Part shown: in pieces, positions 14,997 through 23,631 of the stretch
Layout: each line of letters begins with the position of its first letter
How positions within the stretch are numbered: the first letter of the stretch is position 1
Assembly (NCBI GenBank): GCA_964226685.1
Contig: CAXQRU010000002.1
Span: 1 to 33,205, forward strand
Length of the DNA: 33,205 nt
DNA from: CAXQRU01 sp964226685
GTDB lineage: Bacteria > Pseudomonadota > Gammaproteobacteria > Pseudomonadales > Cellvibrionaceae
Direction: 5' to 3'
Translations under genes and position numbers: made by a program
Notes under the pieces: generated by a model
The model's database searches: none
Seen by the model: the letters and a program-made list of their open reading frames with translations, nothing else
What the model was told of the DNA's origin: nothing

Positions 14997-16145
14997 GTGG
15001 AGTTTGAAAAATTATTAAGAGTCATGGTCGAAAAGGGAGCGTCTGACCTGTTTATCACGGCTGGTATACCCCCCTCGATTAAGCAGCATGGGCGAGTGGT
15101 GCCTCTGACATCGACCCCTTTGTCGCCTGAGAAAACTCGCGAATTGGTGCTCTCAACCATGAACGAGCGCCAGCGCAAAGAGTTTTTGGAAACCAAAGAG
15201 ATGAACTTTGCCATCAGTGCTCGCAGCATTGGTCGTTTTCGTTGTAGTGCGTTTTATCAGCGTAACTTGGCGGGCATGGTCTTGCGTCGTATTGAAACTC
15301 ACATCCCTAAAATTGATGATTTGGGTTTGCCTGAAGTTATTAAAGACCTAGCGATGACCAAGCGCGGTTTGATCATATTTGTGGGTGCAACGGGTACGGG
15401 TAAATCGACCTCATTGGCCTCGATGATTGGACATCGTAATCGTAACAGTAAAGGTCATATCATTTCAGTTGAGGATCCCATCGAATTTATTCACCAGCAT
15501 CAGGGTTGTATTGTGACTCAGCGAGAGGTGGGCATCGATACCGAGTCCTTTGAAGTGGCGCTCAAAAATACTCTGCGTCAGGCACCGGATGTGATCTTAA
15601 TTGGTGAGGTGCGAACCCGGGAAACTATGGAGCACGCAATCGCCTTTGCTGAAACGGGTCACCTTTGTCTGTGTACGTTGCACGCCAACAACGCCAACCA
15701 GGCGTTGGATCGTATCATCCACTTTTTCCCTGCCGATCGTCATCAGCAGTTATGGATGGATCTATCTTTGAATTTGCGAGCCCTGGTGGCCCAGCAGTTA
15801 ATACCAACACCCGATGGCAATGGTCGTCGAGCCTGTTTGGAGGTGATGCTCAATACGCCGTTAGCGTCTGACTTGATTCGAAAAGGGGCTGTTCATGAGT
15901 TGAAAGAACTGATGAAGAAATCCAACGAAGTGGGTATGCAAACCTTCGACCAAGCGCTCTATGAGCTTTATGATCGCGGTGAGATTACCTATGAAGATGC
16001 ATTGGCTCACGCAGACTCCGCTAACGATCTGCGCTTGATGATTAAGCTAGCTTCCGAAACCGATGCCGATTATTTAACGAATGCAGCGGATGAGTTATCC
16101 ATAAAAGAGGATGATGGCGGCAAGGGTGGAATGTTTGGCCGGTAA
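14997..16145 (+). CDS. pilU: PilU, accessory pilus retraction ATPase
   Basis: A 382-residue PilT paralogue starting at GTG 14997, with AGGAGG six bases upstream overlapping the pilT stop. Walker A is GATGTGKST (Lys136), with LRQAPDVILIGEV and ETGHLCLCTLHANN downstream. The C-terminal tail is longer than in PilT and ends with a Gly-rich GGKGGMFGR. PilU supports PilT-driven retraction under load and depends on PilT. Its stop faces the ruvX stop with a four-base gap and no space for a terminator. Confidence 0.95.
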   Translation: MEFEKLLRVMVEKGASDLFITAGIPPSIKQHGRVVPLTSTPLSPEKTRELVLSTMNERQRKEFLETKEMNFAISARSIGRFRCSAFYQRNLAGMVLRRIETHIPKIDDLGLPEVIKDLAMTKRGLIIFVGATGTGKSTSLASMIGHRNRNSKGHIISVEDPIEFIHQHQGCIVTQREVGIDTESFEVALKNTLRQAPDVILIGEVRTRETMEHAIAFAETGHLCLCTLHANNANQALDRIIHFFPADRHQQLWMDLSLNLRALVAQQLIPTPDGNGRRACLEVMLNTPLASDLIRKGAVHELKELMKKSNEVGMQTFDQALYELYDRGEITYEDALAHADSANDLRLMIKLASETDADYLTNAADELSIKEDDGGKGGMFGR

Positions 16146-16149
16146 TGGT

Positions 16150-16566
16150 TCAACGTTCAAAAAGCCAGGATTCTAATAGAATGCGTGCAGCGATGGAGTC
16201 AATGGGTTCATCTCTGTAATTGCCTTTGTGGCCCCTCAATTTGGCCTCTTCTTTAGCTTCAAAGGTTGAAAGTCGCTCGTCGATCAACTCCACAGGGATC
16301 TCGTAACGTGCGGCCAATCGCCTAGCAAACTTCCGAGCCCGAAGGCAAAAATCACTGACACTGCCATCCATATTGAGGGGATCACCGACCAATAGGTGGT
16401 TTGGTTGCCATTCTTGAATCAACTGTTCGATATCTGGCCACTGAGGTATACCGTCTCTCGCTCGTATAGGAGGGAGTTCTTGGCCGCTGCCTGTGAGTGT
16501 TTGGCCGACAGCCACACCGATGGAGCGGCTACCAAAATCGAAGGCCATAGCGGTGATAGGAGGCAC
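16150..16566 (-). CDS. ruvX: RuvX/YqgF, RNase-H-fold nuclease
   Basis: A 138-residue YqgF-family protein, named as a putative Holliday-junction resolvase and in some bacteria acting in 16S rRNA 5'-end processing. Motifs: AMAFDFGSRSIGVAVG with the first catalytic aspartate, LLVGDPLNMDGSVSD, ELIDERLSTFEA and the final DSIAARILLESWL. The GTG at 16566 overlaps the yqgE stop (TAGTG), suggesting coupled translation; an ATG six codons in is the alternative. Confidence 0.93.
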   Translation of the reverse strand: MPPITAMAFDFGSRSIGVAVGQTLTGSGQELPPIRARDGIPQWPDIEQLIQEWQPNHLLVGDPLNMDGSVSDFCLRARKFARRLAARYEIPVELIDERLSTFEAKEEAKLRGHKGNYRDEPIDSIAARILLESWLFER

Positions 16567-17126
16567 TAGGCGTGGCCAGATTGGTTGCAGATCAAGCTGA
16601 CATCAATGCCCAGCTTTTTAGCGGCCCCCCGCCAGCGATGTTCTAAGGGGTGGTTGAATAAAATATCCTTATCCGCACGAATGGTTAACCAGCTATTACT
16701 TGATATTTCATCCTCAAGCTGGCCAGCTTCCCAGCCAGCATAACCGAGCATCATCAATGACTTGGAGGGGCCATAGCCTGCTGCAATGTCCCTTAAAATG
16801 TCTTTCGAGGTTGTCAATGAAATGCCATCCTCGAGGGGCATTGTCGACTCCCATTGTCGATCATCACTGTGCAGTACAAAGCCTCGGTCGGTTTGCACTG
16901 GGCCACCGGCCAGCAATGGTAACCGTTTCTGAGGGCACAGGCTGTCGTCCAGCTCTAATTGCAAAAATAGATCGCCAAATGTGATATTGGTTGCATGATT
17001 AATGACAAGGCCAGCCGCTCCTTTATCGCTATGATCAAACACATAGACGACGGATTGGTTGAAGTAGGGGCCTTCGACATTTGGCATGGCGATTAGAAAG
17101 TGATGGAAAAAATTATTCTCAAGCAT
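16566..17126 (-). CDS. YqgE/AlgH family protein
   Basis: A 186-residue UPF0301 protein with the family opening HHFLIAMPNVEGPYFNQSVVY, the HSDKGAAGLVIN segment and PLLAGGPVQTDRGFVLH, plus the GYAGWEAGQLEDEI motif. Its biochemical role is unknown; in Pseudomonas it was linked to alginate regulation. It is six bases downstream of the tonB-like gene and overlaps ruvX by one base, as in the conserved yqgE-ruvX pair. Confidence 0.93.
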   Translation of the reverse strand: MLENNFFHHFLIAMPNVEGPYFNQSVVYVFDHSDKGAAGLVINHATNITFGDLFLQLELDDSLCPQKRLPLLAGGPVQTDRGFVLHSDDRQWESTMPLEDGISLTTSKDILRDIAAGYGPSKSLMMLGYAGWEAGQLEDEISSNSWLTIRADKDILFNHPLEHRWRGAAKKLGIDVSLICNQSGHA

Positions 17127-17132
17127 GCAAGC

Positions 17133-18032
17133 TTAGCCTTCCGTTGTTAAGCCATTGATTTCAAAATGTAATGTGCGAATGACTTCCAGTTTGTTAAGGC
17201 CTTCATACGACTTTGGAAATGGCTCAAATGGAGCGGCCAGCCTGATGATTTGCCTCGCGGCTTCATCCAATAAGGAATGGCCTGAGGACGATAAAATGGT
17301 GACTTGCTGCAAAGAACCATCTGGCTTGATAACGCACAGTAGCTGCAGGCTGCCCGTAATTTTGCCGCTGAGTGCCTCTTGCGGGAAGTTGGCATTGCCA
17401 ACTCGTTCTACTTGTTGACTCCAGCTAAGCAGGTATTGAGCATCATCAGAGGCCTTGGCCGAAACCTGAGTCAATCGTTTGACTTTGGGGCGATTGGCAT
17501 ATTCCTGCCTGGCTTTGGCCAGTTCAGCTTCTAGGCTCGCTATTTCAGGGCTGTACATCATCAGGGTTTGCTCGGCATTGCCCTCTTGACGCTCTTCCTC
17601 GCTCTCGGTCTCTGTCTCGTCGGTACTTTTATTGGAGTTTTTGGCAGTTAGAACTCGCTGGTCATTATTGCCGCCTTCCTGCTGCTTGATTTGTGGTGGT
17701 GGGGCAATATCATTGACGGTGTTGTTATTGAAGTCGGCATCTCTATCGGTGGTGACTTTTTTGACTTCATTCTCGGTTCCGCTCCCTTCTTGGTTAAATT
17801 GAGCCATAAAGTCGGCTATTTCAGGGGCACTCTGTGAAGGTTGGGTGGCCAGTGTTACATTAATTTGAGGGGGTAGGTTTGGCATTGAAACGCTAAAGCC
17901 AATTCCGAAGATGATCGCTGCATGCACAACAATGGCGAGAAACGTTGTGAAACTCAAACGTTCACGGGTGCCAGCCAGATCATCCTCAAAGAACTGATCT
18001 TGACTATTTTTGTTATCATTTTGCTTATTCAT
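17133..18032 (-). CDS. TonB-like energy transducer (TonB3 type)
   Basis: A 299-residue protein with a charged cytoplasmic N-terminus (about 28 residues), one membrane anchor (FTTFLAIVVHAAIIFGIGFSV, about 28-48), a long polar periplasmic linker rich in Asn, Gln and Glu, and a C-terminal TonB domain (about 205-295: LQLLCVIKPDGSLQQVTILS, then SLLDEAARQII). The linker has little of the proline repeat typical of iron-uptake TonB. No ExbB/ExbD genes are nearby. Between gshB and yqgE it matches Pseudomonas tonB3, reported to be needed for twitching motility and pilus assembly, which fits the pilus genes on both sides here. It overlaps gshB by four bases. Confidence 0.88.
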   Translation of the reverse strand: MNKQNDNKNSQDQFFEDDLAGTRERLSFTTFLAIVVHAAIIFGIGFSVSMPNLPPQINVTLATQPSQSAPEIADFMAQFNQEGSGTENEVKKVTTDRDADFNNNTVNDIAPPPQIKQQEGGNNDQRVLTAKNSNKSTDETETESEEERQEGNAEQTLMMYSPEIASLEAELAKARQEYANRPKVKRLTQVSAKASDDAQYLLSWSQQVERVGNANFPQEALSGKITGSLQLLCVIKPDGSLQQVTILSSSGHSLLDEAARQIIRLAAPFEPFPKSYEGLNKLEVIRTLHFEINGLTTEG

Positions 18033-18985
18033 GGTTGTAGCTTTAATCGTCTCTCAATGGCATCCATCAGTCTGCCGCCAATGTCAGTATTATAGGCTGC
18101 ATCAATCTCTCTGGCACAGGTTGGGCTGGTAATATTAATTTCAGTTAGATAATCACCAATTACATCAATCCCAGCAAATAAAATTCCCTCTTTAACCAAT
18201 TTAGGTGCGATTTCGCTCGCAATCTGTGCATCTCTCTCTGTCAATGGTTGAGCCTGTCCTCTGCCGCCAGCGGCTAGATTACCACGAGTTTCGCCCTTAG
18301 CGGGTATTCTTGCTAAGCAAAAGGGAACTGCTTCACCATCTACAATCAAAATTCTTTTGTCGCCATTGCTAATATCGGGAATAAACTGTTGAGCCATGAT
18401 GGCCTGCTGCCCTTGTTGAGTCAGCATTTCGATGATCACACTCAGGTTTTTTTCCTCGGGGCCACAACGAAATATGCCCTGTCCGCCCATGCCATTGAGG
18501 GGCTTGATTACGATATCTTGGTATTTTTGGTGAAACGCTTTTATGATGGCCGCTTGCTGGCTGACTACCAGTGGTGGGCAGCACTTTGGAAAGAGCGTGG
18601 CGAATAATTTTTCGTTAAAGCTCCTGAGTGCGTTTGGAGCGTTGACGATCAAAGAGCCCTCTTGTTCGGCCATGTCCAATATATGTGTTGCGTACAAAAA
18701 CTCGCTATCAAAGGGTGGGTCTTTGCGCATTAAAATGGCATGTAGGGACGATAGGGGTTTTGGCTTGGGCTCTCCCAATTCATACCAGTGCTCGGTATCA
18801 TCCATAACTTTTATGGGTCTCATTGACCCATAAGGGTGCCCATCTATGACCATCAAATCGCCGATTTCCATGTAAAATAGCTGCCACCCTCGTGCTTGGG
18901 CGGCCAGCAGCATAGCTAAACTGGTGTCTTTGTAGGGGGTGATTGAGCCGATGGGGTCCATCACAATCCCAATAGGTATGGTCAT
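18029..18985 (-). CDS. gshB: GshB, glutathione synthetase
   Basis: A 318-residue ATP-grasp ligase joining gamma-glutamylcysteine and glycine. Motifs: GIVMDPIGSITPYKDTS at the N-terminus, ILMRKDPPFDSEFLYATH, the ATP-grasp core VIKPLNGMGGQGIF, the glycine-rich ARIPAKGETRGNLAAGGRG loop and the metal-binding EINITSPTC near the end. Length is normal. It is divergent from pilG, a pairing conserved in Pseudomonas, and its stop overlaps the tonB-like gene start in ATGA. Confidence 0.95.
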   Translation of the reverse strand: MTIPIGIVMDPIGSITPYKDTSLAMLLAAQARGWQLFYMEIGDLMVIDGHPYGSMRPIKVMDDTEHWYELGEPKPKPLSSLHAILMRKDPPFDSEFLYATHILDMAEQEGSLIVNAPNALRSFNEKLFATLFPKCCPPLVVSQQAAIIKAFHQKYQDIVIKPLNGMGGQGIFRCGPEEKNLSVIIEMLTQQGQQAIMAQQFIPDISNGDKRILIVDGEAVPFCLARIPAKGETRGNLAAGGRGQAQPLTERDAQIASEIAPKLVKEGILFAGIDVIGDYLTEINITSPTCAREIDAAYNTDIGGRLMDAIERRLKLQP

Positions 18986-19076
18986 ATTTTAATCCGGCGA
19001 TGATTGAGAACTACACAAAATAATAAAAGCTAGTCTACAATAAATAGAGTGTTATATCTGCAAGTTATTTGATTCT

Positions 19077-19105
19077 TTAAGTTTGTGAGCTGAAGTACTT
19101 ATAAT
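19077..19105 (+). promoter_or_regulatory. Candidate sigma70 promoter of the pil-chp cluster
   Basis: In the 243-base gap between gshB and pilG a perfect TATAAT (19100-19105) follows a weak -35 TTAAGT (19077-19082) at a 17-base spacing, 123 bases before the pilG ATG. The rest of the gap is AT-rich with no gene. Judged by eye only. Confidence 0.35.
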
Positions 19106-19228
19106 TCTTAAAGGTTTTATGGATAATAGTCTGCGACTGTGGTACAAGTGATAATTCGGTATGTAGGCTAGGGGAATGGTGTTCATACTGCTAAAATGAT
19201 GAGAATATGTTGATTAAGGTTGGTTTTT

Positions 19229-19618
19229 ATGGAAGTAGCTCTAGATACCCTCAAAGTCATGGTGATCGATGATAGTAAAACAATCCGTCGCACAGCAGAG
19301 ACACTGCTTAAAAAGGCTGGATGTACTGTTGTCACCGCTACAGATGGCTTTGATGCTTTGGCAAAAATCGCAGATACCAAGCCAGATATCATTTTTGTGG
19401 ATATTATGATGCCAAGGCTTGATGGTTATCAAACCTGTGCACTGATTAAAAATAATGGTGAGTTCAAAAAAACACCAGTGATAATGCTGTCCAGTAAGGA
19501 TGGTTTATTTGATAAGGCCAAGGGCCGTATTGTGGGATCCGATCAATATTTAACGAAACCGTTTAGTAAAACGGAATTGTTAAGTGCGATTGAAGCCCAC
19601 ATGGATAAGGCGGACTAG
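19229..19618 (+). CDS. pilG: PilG, CheY-like response regulator
   Basis: A 129-residue single-domain receiver from ATG 19229 (AAGG nine bases upstream; an in-frame TTG at 19220 is less likely). The acidic pocket is VMVIDDSKTIRR, the phospho-acceptor is Asp58 in IIFVDIMMPRLDGY, and the conserved lysine is in YLTKPF. In Pseudomonas PilG is phosphorylated by ChpA and promotes pilus extension and cyclic-AMP synthesis at the cell pole. It is the first gene of the cluster, divergent from gshB. Confidence 0.95.
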   Translation: MEVALDTLKVMVIDDSKTIRRTAETLLKKAGCTVVTATDGFDALAKIADTKPDIIFVDIMMPRLDGYQTCALIKNNGEFKKTPVIMLSSKDGLFDKAKGRIVGSDQYLTKPFSKTELLSAIEAHMDKAD

Positions 19619-19648
19619 TAAGAGTACTTTAGGGGTTAGGGGTAAAAA

Positions 19649-20110
19649 GTGATTAAGCTGTTTAATAGGTTGTTGGCCAAGGGGGGTGATGGTCAACGTG
19701 ATAGACCAGTAATGCATAAAGAAAACGTCAAGACACCCGAGGGCAATATGGCGCATATACTTATCATCGATGACTCTCCAACAGAGACCCATAAACTAAC
19801 TACTATGTTAGAGAAAAATGGTTACTCTGTTGATAATGCTGAAAATGCACAAAAAGGTTTGGCATTGGCTAAATCGTCACGCCCAGATCTAATTCTGATG
19901 GATGTGGTGATGCCAGGCCTTAATGGCTTTCAGGCAACTCGTCAACTCAGCAAGGCTCCAGAAACTAGCAATATTCCTGTGATCATTGTGTCAACCAAAG
20001 ATCAGGATACTGATAAAGTCTGGGGTATGCGACAAGGTGCAAGAGCCTACTTAGTGAAACCGGTCAGTGAAAGCCAACTGCTGAAAACCGTATCAGAAGC
20101 ACTAGCTTAA
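19649..20110 (+). CDS. pilH: PilH, CheY-like response regulator (possible N-terminal extension)
   Basis: The receiver domain starts at ATG 19748 (MAHILIIDDSPTE, with GAGGG before it) and is 120 residues, the usual PilH size. Its phospho-acceptor is Asp52 in LILMDVVMPGLNGF, and the conserved lysine is in YLVKPV. However, the frame is open upstream to a GTG at 19649 with AGGGG six bases before it, adding 33 residues that begin with an amphipathic MIKLFNRLLAKG. Both starts have ribosome-binding sites; the coordinates give the long form. PilH counteracts PilG and is thought to favour retraction or act as a phosphate sink. It lies between pilG and pilI as usual. Confidence 0.9.
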   Translation: MIKLFNRLLAKGGDGQRDRPVMHKENVKTPEGNMAHILIIDDSPTETHKLTTMLEKNGYSVDNAENAQKGLALAKSSRPDLILMDVVMPGLNGFQATRQLSKAPETSNIPVIIVSTKDQDTDKVWGMRQGARAYLVKPVSESQLLKTVSEALA

Positions 20111-20163
20111 TGGCCTTCTATAAGAAGTAGAGCCGAGTACAAAGCCATTATTTAGGAGCAAAC

Positions 20164-20703
20164 ATGTCTGCACCCAGTACGGCCTTTGTTGAGTTAGCAG
20201 CGCTGGCCAATAGTAGCCTGCAGTCTGCAAGGCCATTGCCTGCCCAGGCCGATGCGACTCCTTATTGGAGTGGTATCGGTTTTTCTTTGTTAGGGCTACA
20301 GTTTGTCTCGCCTATGGGTGAGATATCCGAGATGCTTGAAGTCCCAAGTTGTACTCACCTGCCTGGCGTTTACCCATGGGTAAAAGGCGTTGCTAATGTT
20401 CGTGGTCGGCTCTTGCCCATTTTGGATATGGCGGAATTTTTTGGTGGCCAACTTCGGGCTCAGAGAAAGCAGCACCGTATCTTGATTTTGGATAATAGTG
20501 AAATCTACGCAGGTCTTTGGGTTGATCAAGTGTTTGGTATGCAGCACTTTCCGGTCGATGATACTCTAAAAGCCATGCCTGAATATGTACCTGCTAGTAT
20601 TCGACCCTTTATTACGGGTGGTTATCAAAACGAAAATCCTTGGTTTGTGTTCAGTCCTATGGTATTGCTACAGGATAAGCGGTTTATTGACGCCGCTAGC
20701 TAA
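20164..20703 (+). CDS. pilI: PilI, CheW-like coupling protein
   Basis: A 179-residue CheW-domain protein that links the receptor PilJ to the kinase ChpA. After a polar N-terminus of about 40 residues come FSLLGLQFVSPMGEISEMLE, VKGVANVRGRLLPILDMAEF and ILILDNSEIYAGLWVDQVFG, the CheW core strands. AGGAG precedes the ATG. It is followed by a 168-base gap before pilJ, the largest in the cluster, in which no gene or convincing terminator is seen. Confidence 0.93.
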   Translation: MSAPSTAFVELAALANSSLQSARPLPAQADATPYWSGIGFSLLGLQFVSPMGEISEMLEVPSCTHLPGVYPWVKGVANVRGRLLPILDMAEFFGGQLRAQRKQHRILILDNSEIYAGLWVDQVFGMQHFPVDDTLKAMPEYVPASIRPFITGGYQNENPWFVFSPMVLLQDKRFIDAAS

Positions 20704-20871
20704 TGGCTGGCGCACGATGCAACAAAATGATGGTTAGGTTTCCTCGAACTGCTATTTGATAGTGGTTTTTGGTCTGACTTGAAAAGATAATAAGAGCGAA
20801 TTAAACAGTATCAGCTATACTAAATTTCAATAGGTTAAAAGCCTTATTTAATGTAACAGGAGCTCACAAAA

Positions 20872-22743
20872 ATGAAAGAGTCCAGAAGCGTGTCTTCAAA
20901 GACTAAAACAAATTGGCTAATGGTTCTGCTGGTTGTTTTCTTTGCAGTTTCACTGTTAGTAACAATTTTTGTTACCTATCAAGTCTTGTTTGGTGGTGGA
21001 GGCATAAAAATCTTCAGTCTCGAATTGAGGAACCTGAGTGATGACGTTGGGCAGATTGCTCCTGTTTCTGTCAGCTCGATGAAAGGTGATAAGAATGCGA
21101 CTGAAAAGTTAGCCGTGCTTGAAAGTGCGATTGATGACAAGTGGGCTGCGATTAAGGATTCGCCAACACTTAAGCGTTTGCTTCGAGAAGAAGAAGAGAA
21201 AAATCAAAAAATTCCTGAAGGGCAGACTAGCTTCGCCCAAGATGTCGAGAGAATTGAGAGTAATTTGAAAACGGCTAAGTCGGCTCTCAAGGGTATTCGT
21301 AACCTCAATCCCGATTCGCCCACCTACATCAGCGTATGGCCAGTGAGTCGTCGTTTGGTGTCGGCTCTAGATTCATTACAAGCAAAGGTAGCTCTTCAAG
21401 GTGAAGGTTCGAGCTGGCAGCCTGTCACTATTATTTATCCTGGCGTTGCGGCACTGATGGCCCTATTGTTGATTGCGGGTGTGTCCAGACGCTATGCGAA
21501 TTTGCGTTTACAATCGGAAAGACGTGCTAATGAACAAAACCAGGCTGCGATTTTGCGGTTGCTTGATGAATTGGCCGACTTGGCAGATGGTGACTTGACG
21601 ACAACGGCTACTGTATCAGAAGATTTTACCGGCGCAATTGCAGACTCTGTTAACTTCACCATCGACCAGCTCCGTCGCTTGGTATCTCGAATTAACTCAA
21701 CAGCGGTAAAAGTATCTTCTGCGGCGCAGGGTACACAGCAAACGGCATTGCACTTGGCCGAAGCCTCTGACCATCAGGCCCAAGAAATTGCTGGTGCTTC
21801 TGCAGCGATCAATGAAATGGCCGTAACCATTGACCAAGTATCGGCCAACGCCGCTGAGTCAGCTGCGGTTGCGGAGCGGTCGGTATCGATCGCTAACAAG
21901 GGTGCGAAAGTGGTACAAAATACCATCAATGGTATGGATACGATTCGTGAACAGATCCAAGACACGTCTAAGCGTATTAAGCGCTTGGGTGAATCTTCTC
22001 AAGAGATTGGTGATATCGTAAGTTTGATTAACGATATTGCTGACCAAACTAACATTCTGGCATTGAACGCGGCCATTCAGGCATCGATGGCGGGTGATGC
22101 AGGTCGAGGCTTCGCGGTGGTTGCGGACGAGGTTCAGCGTCTAGCGGAACGTTCGGCGGCGGCGACCAAACAGATTGAAGCTCTGGTAAAAACCATTCAG
22201 ACCGATACTAACGAAGCGGTTATTTCGATGGAACAAACCACTTCTGAGGTGGTGACAGGAGCTCGCTTGGCACAAGATGCGGGTGTTGCTCTAGAAGAGA
22301 TTGAGGGTGTATCGGCAAACTTGGCTGAATTGATTCAGAACATTTCTAATGCGGCAAGACAACAAGCCTCTTCGGCAGGTCACATTTCAAATACGATGAA
22401 TGTTATTCAAGAAATTACGTCGCAAACCTCCGCCGGTACGGGCGCTACTGCTCAATCGATCGGTGAGTTGGCCGACATGGCTCTTGATCTTCGTAAGTCG
22501 GTTGCGGGCTTTACGCTGCCAGAGGAATATGTTGAGGAAGATGATTTCGGTTCGAGCCCTTATGACGATGATCTTCCTGTGTTGGCAGATGATTATGACG
22601 ATTATGAAGACGACTATGAAGATGATGAGGGCGAGTTCACAGACATCTTTGGTGAGTCAGACGATAATGACGACCTAGGTGATGATTATGACATCGATCT
22701 TTCCGATGTAGAGATTGATGATGAGGGTGCAGTCAAGTCTTAG
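20872..22743 (+). CDS. pilJ: PilJ, chemoreceptor of the Pil-Chp system, with acidic C-terminal tail
   Basis: A 623-residue methyl-accepting protein. TM1 is about residues 15-39, the periplasmic domain about 41-183, TM2 about 187-204, then a HAMP-like region and a long coiled-coil signalling domain whose hairpin tip is DIADQTNILALNAAIQASMA followed by GRGFAVVADEVQRLAERS. The periplasmic part (about 140 residues) is shorter than in Pseudomonas PilJ (682 residues), suggesting one PilJ module rather than two. Unusually, the last 73 residues contain 36 Asp/Glu and one Lys. This acidic, tyrosine-dotted tail follows the normal end (KSVAGFTLP). PilJ senses pilus-linked surface contact and controls ChpA. 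AGGAG lies ten bases before the ATG. Confidence 0.94.
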   Translation: MKESRSVSSKTKTNWLMVLLVVFFAVSLLVTIFVTYQVLFGGGGIKIFSLELRNLSDDVGQIAPVSVSSMKGDKNATEKLAVLESAIDDKWAAIKDSPTLKRLLREEEEKNQKIPEGQTSFAQDVERIESNLKTAKSALKGIRNLNPDSPTYISVWPVSRRLVSALDSLQAKVALQGEGSSWQPVTIIYPGVAALMALLLIAGVSRRYANLRLQSERRANEQNQAAILRLLDELADLADGDLTTTATVSEDFTGAIADSVNFTIDQLRRLVSRINSTAVKVSSAAQGTQQTALHLAEASDHQAQEIAGASAAINEMAVTIDQVSANAAESAAVAERSVSIANKGAKVVQNTINGMDTIREQIQDTSKRIKRLGESSQEIGDIVSLINDIADQTNILALNAAIQASMAGDAGRGFAVVADEVQRLAERSAAATKQIEALVKTIQTDTNEAVISMEQTTSEVVTGARLAQDAGVALEEIEGVSANLAELIQNISNAARQQASSAGHISNTMNVIQEITSQTSAGTGATAQSIGELADMALDLRKSVAGFTLPEEYVEEDDFGSSPYDDDLPVLADDYDDYEDDYEDDEGEFTDIFGESDDNDDLGDDYDIDLSDVEIDDEGAVKS

Positions 22744-22755
22744 TGAGCAAGTAAC

Positions 22756-23610
22756 GTGGGGTGGTCGTTTAAGGCAATCGATGCTTTGCCAGAACAGCAG
22801 TTTCGCCAGTGGAGTAAACTGTTGGAGGAAAGAACGGGAATAAAACTGACGCCTCAACAAAAGGTTTTACTGCAGACTCAGATGTCTATTCGTATGCGAG
22901 AGTTGGACATTGCTCGTTACGATGATTATTTTAGTTACGTTAATAAAGGGACAGAAGGAATTGCCGAATGGCAAATTTTGGTTGATCGGCTCGTTGTCAA
23001 AGAAACCATGTTTTTCAGACACGCGCCTTCGATCAACTATGTTAAACAGTTGCTGGAAAAGCGAATAACAAAACAAATGCTCAGCCACAGTTTTGAGGTA
23101 TGGAGTTTGGGTTGTTCTACTGGAGAAGAACCATACTCGTTGGCCATGGTGGTGAATGATTGTTTTGAGATGGCGTCACTAAAGCCTTACTTTGGAATTA
23201 TGGCTAGCGATGTGAGCTTGCCAGCATTAGCAGCAGCGAGGAAAGGTATTTACACTGAAAGGCGCATGGCGTTTGTGTCTGAAGAGCATCGCCAACATTA
23301 CTTTCAATCCATTGATAAATACCATTTCCGAGTCTGCGATAAGTTAAAACAGAGAGTGTGCTTTGTGCAAGCGAACATACTGGGGCTAAACAAATTGCCT
23401 ACTCATAAAATGGACGTCATTTTTTGTCAAAATGTCCTGGTCTATTTTAGAAAGTGGCGACGAAGGGAGATATTGAATCATTTGGTATCTTGTCTAAAGC
23501 CTGGAGGAGTATTGATCGTTGGTTTGGGAGAGATTACCAATTGGCAGCATTCAGATGTTAAACGGGTCGCCAATGAAGAGATCCAAGCCTATGTCAAAGC
23601 ACTTAATTAA
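22756..23610 (+). CDS. pilK: PilK, CheR-type receptor methyltransferase
   Basis: A 284-residue CheR homologue that should methylate glutamates of PilJ. The N-terminal helical domain (about 1-75) includes RLVVKETMFFRH. The SAM-binding domain has EVWSLGCSTGEEPYSLAMVV, and the last third has FCQNVLVYFRKWRRREILN and LKPGGVLIVGLGE. The start is a GTG 12 bases after the pilJ stop with only a weak ribosome-binding site, so coupling to pilJ translation is likely. Full length for the family. Confidence 0.92.
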   Translation: MGWSFKAIDALPEQQFRQWSKLLEERTGIKLTPQQKVLLQTQMSIRMRELDIARYDDYFSYVNKGTEGIAEWQILVDRLVVKETMFFRHAPSINYVKQLLEKRITKQMLSHSFEVWSLGCSTGEEPYSLAMVVNDCFEMASLKPYFGIMASDVSLPALAAARKGIYTERRMAFVSEEHRQHYFQSIDKYHFRVCDKLKQRVCFVQANILGLNKLPTHKMDVIFCQNVLVYFRKWRRREILNHLVSCLKPGGVLIVGLGEITNWQHSDVKRVANEEIQAYVKALN

Positions 23611-23631
23611 ACCGTATACAACGAGGCCGGC

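Noticed and set aside
14726..15229. A 167-codon frame antisense across the pilT/pilU junction
   Set aside because: Both plus-strand ATPases are unambiguous and this frame shows no family features.
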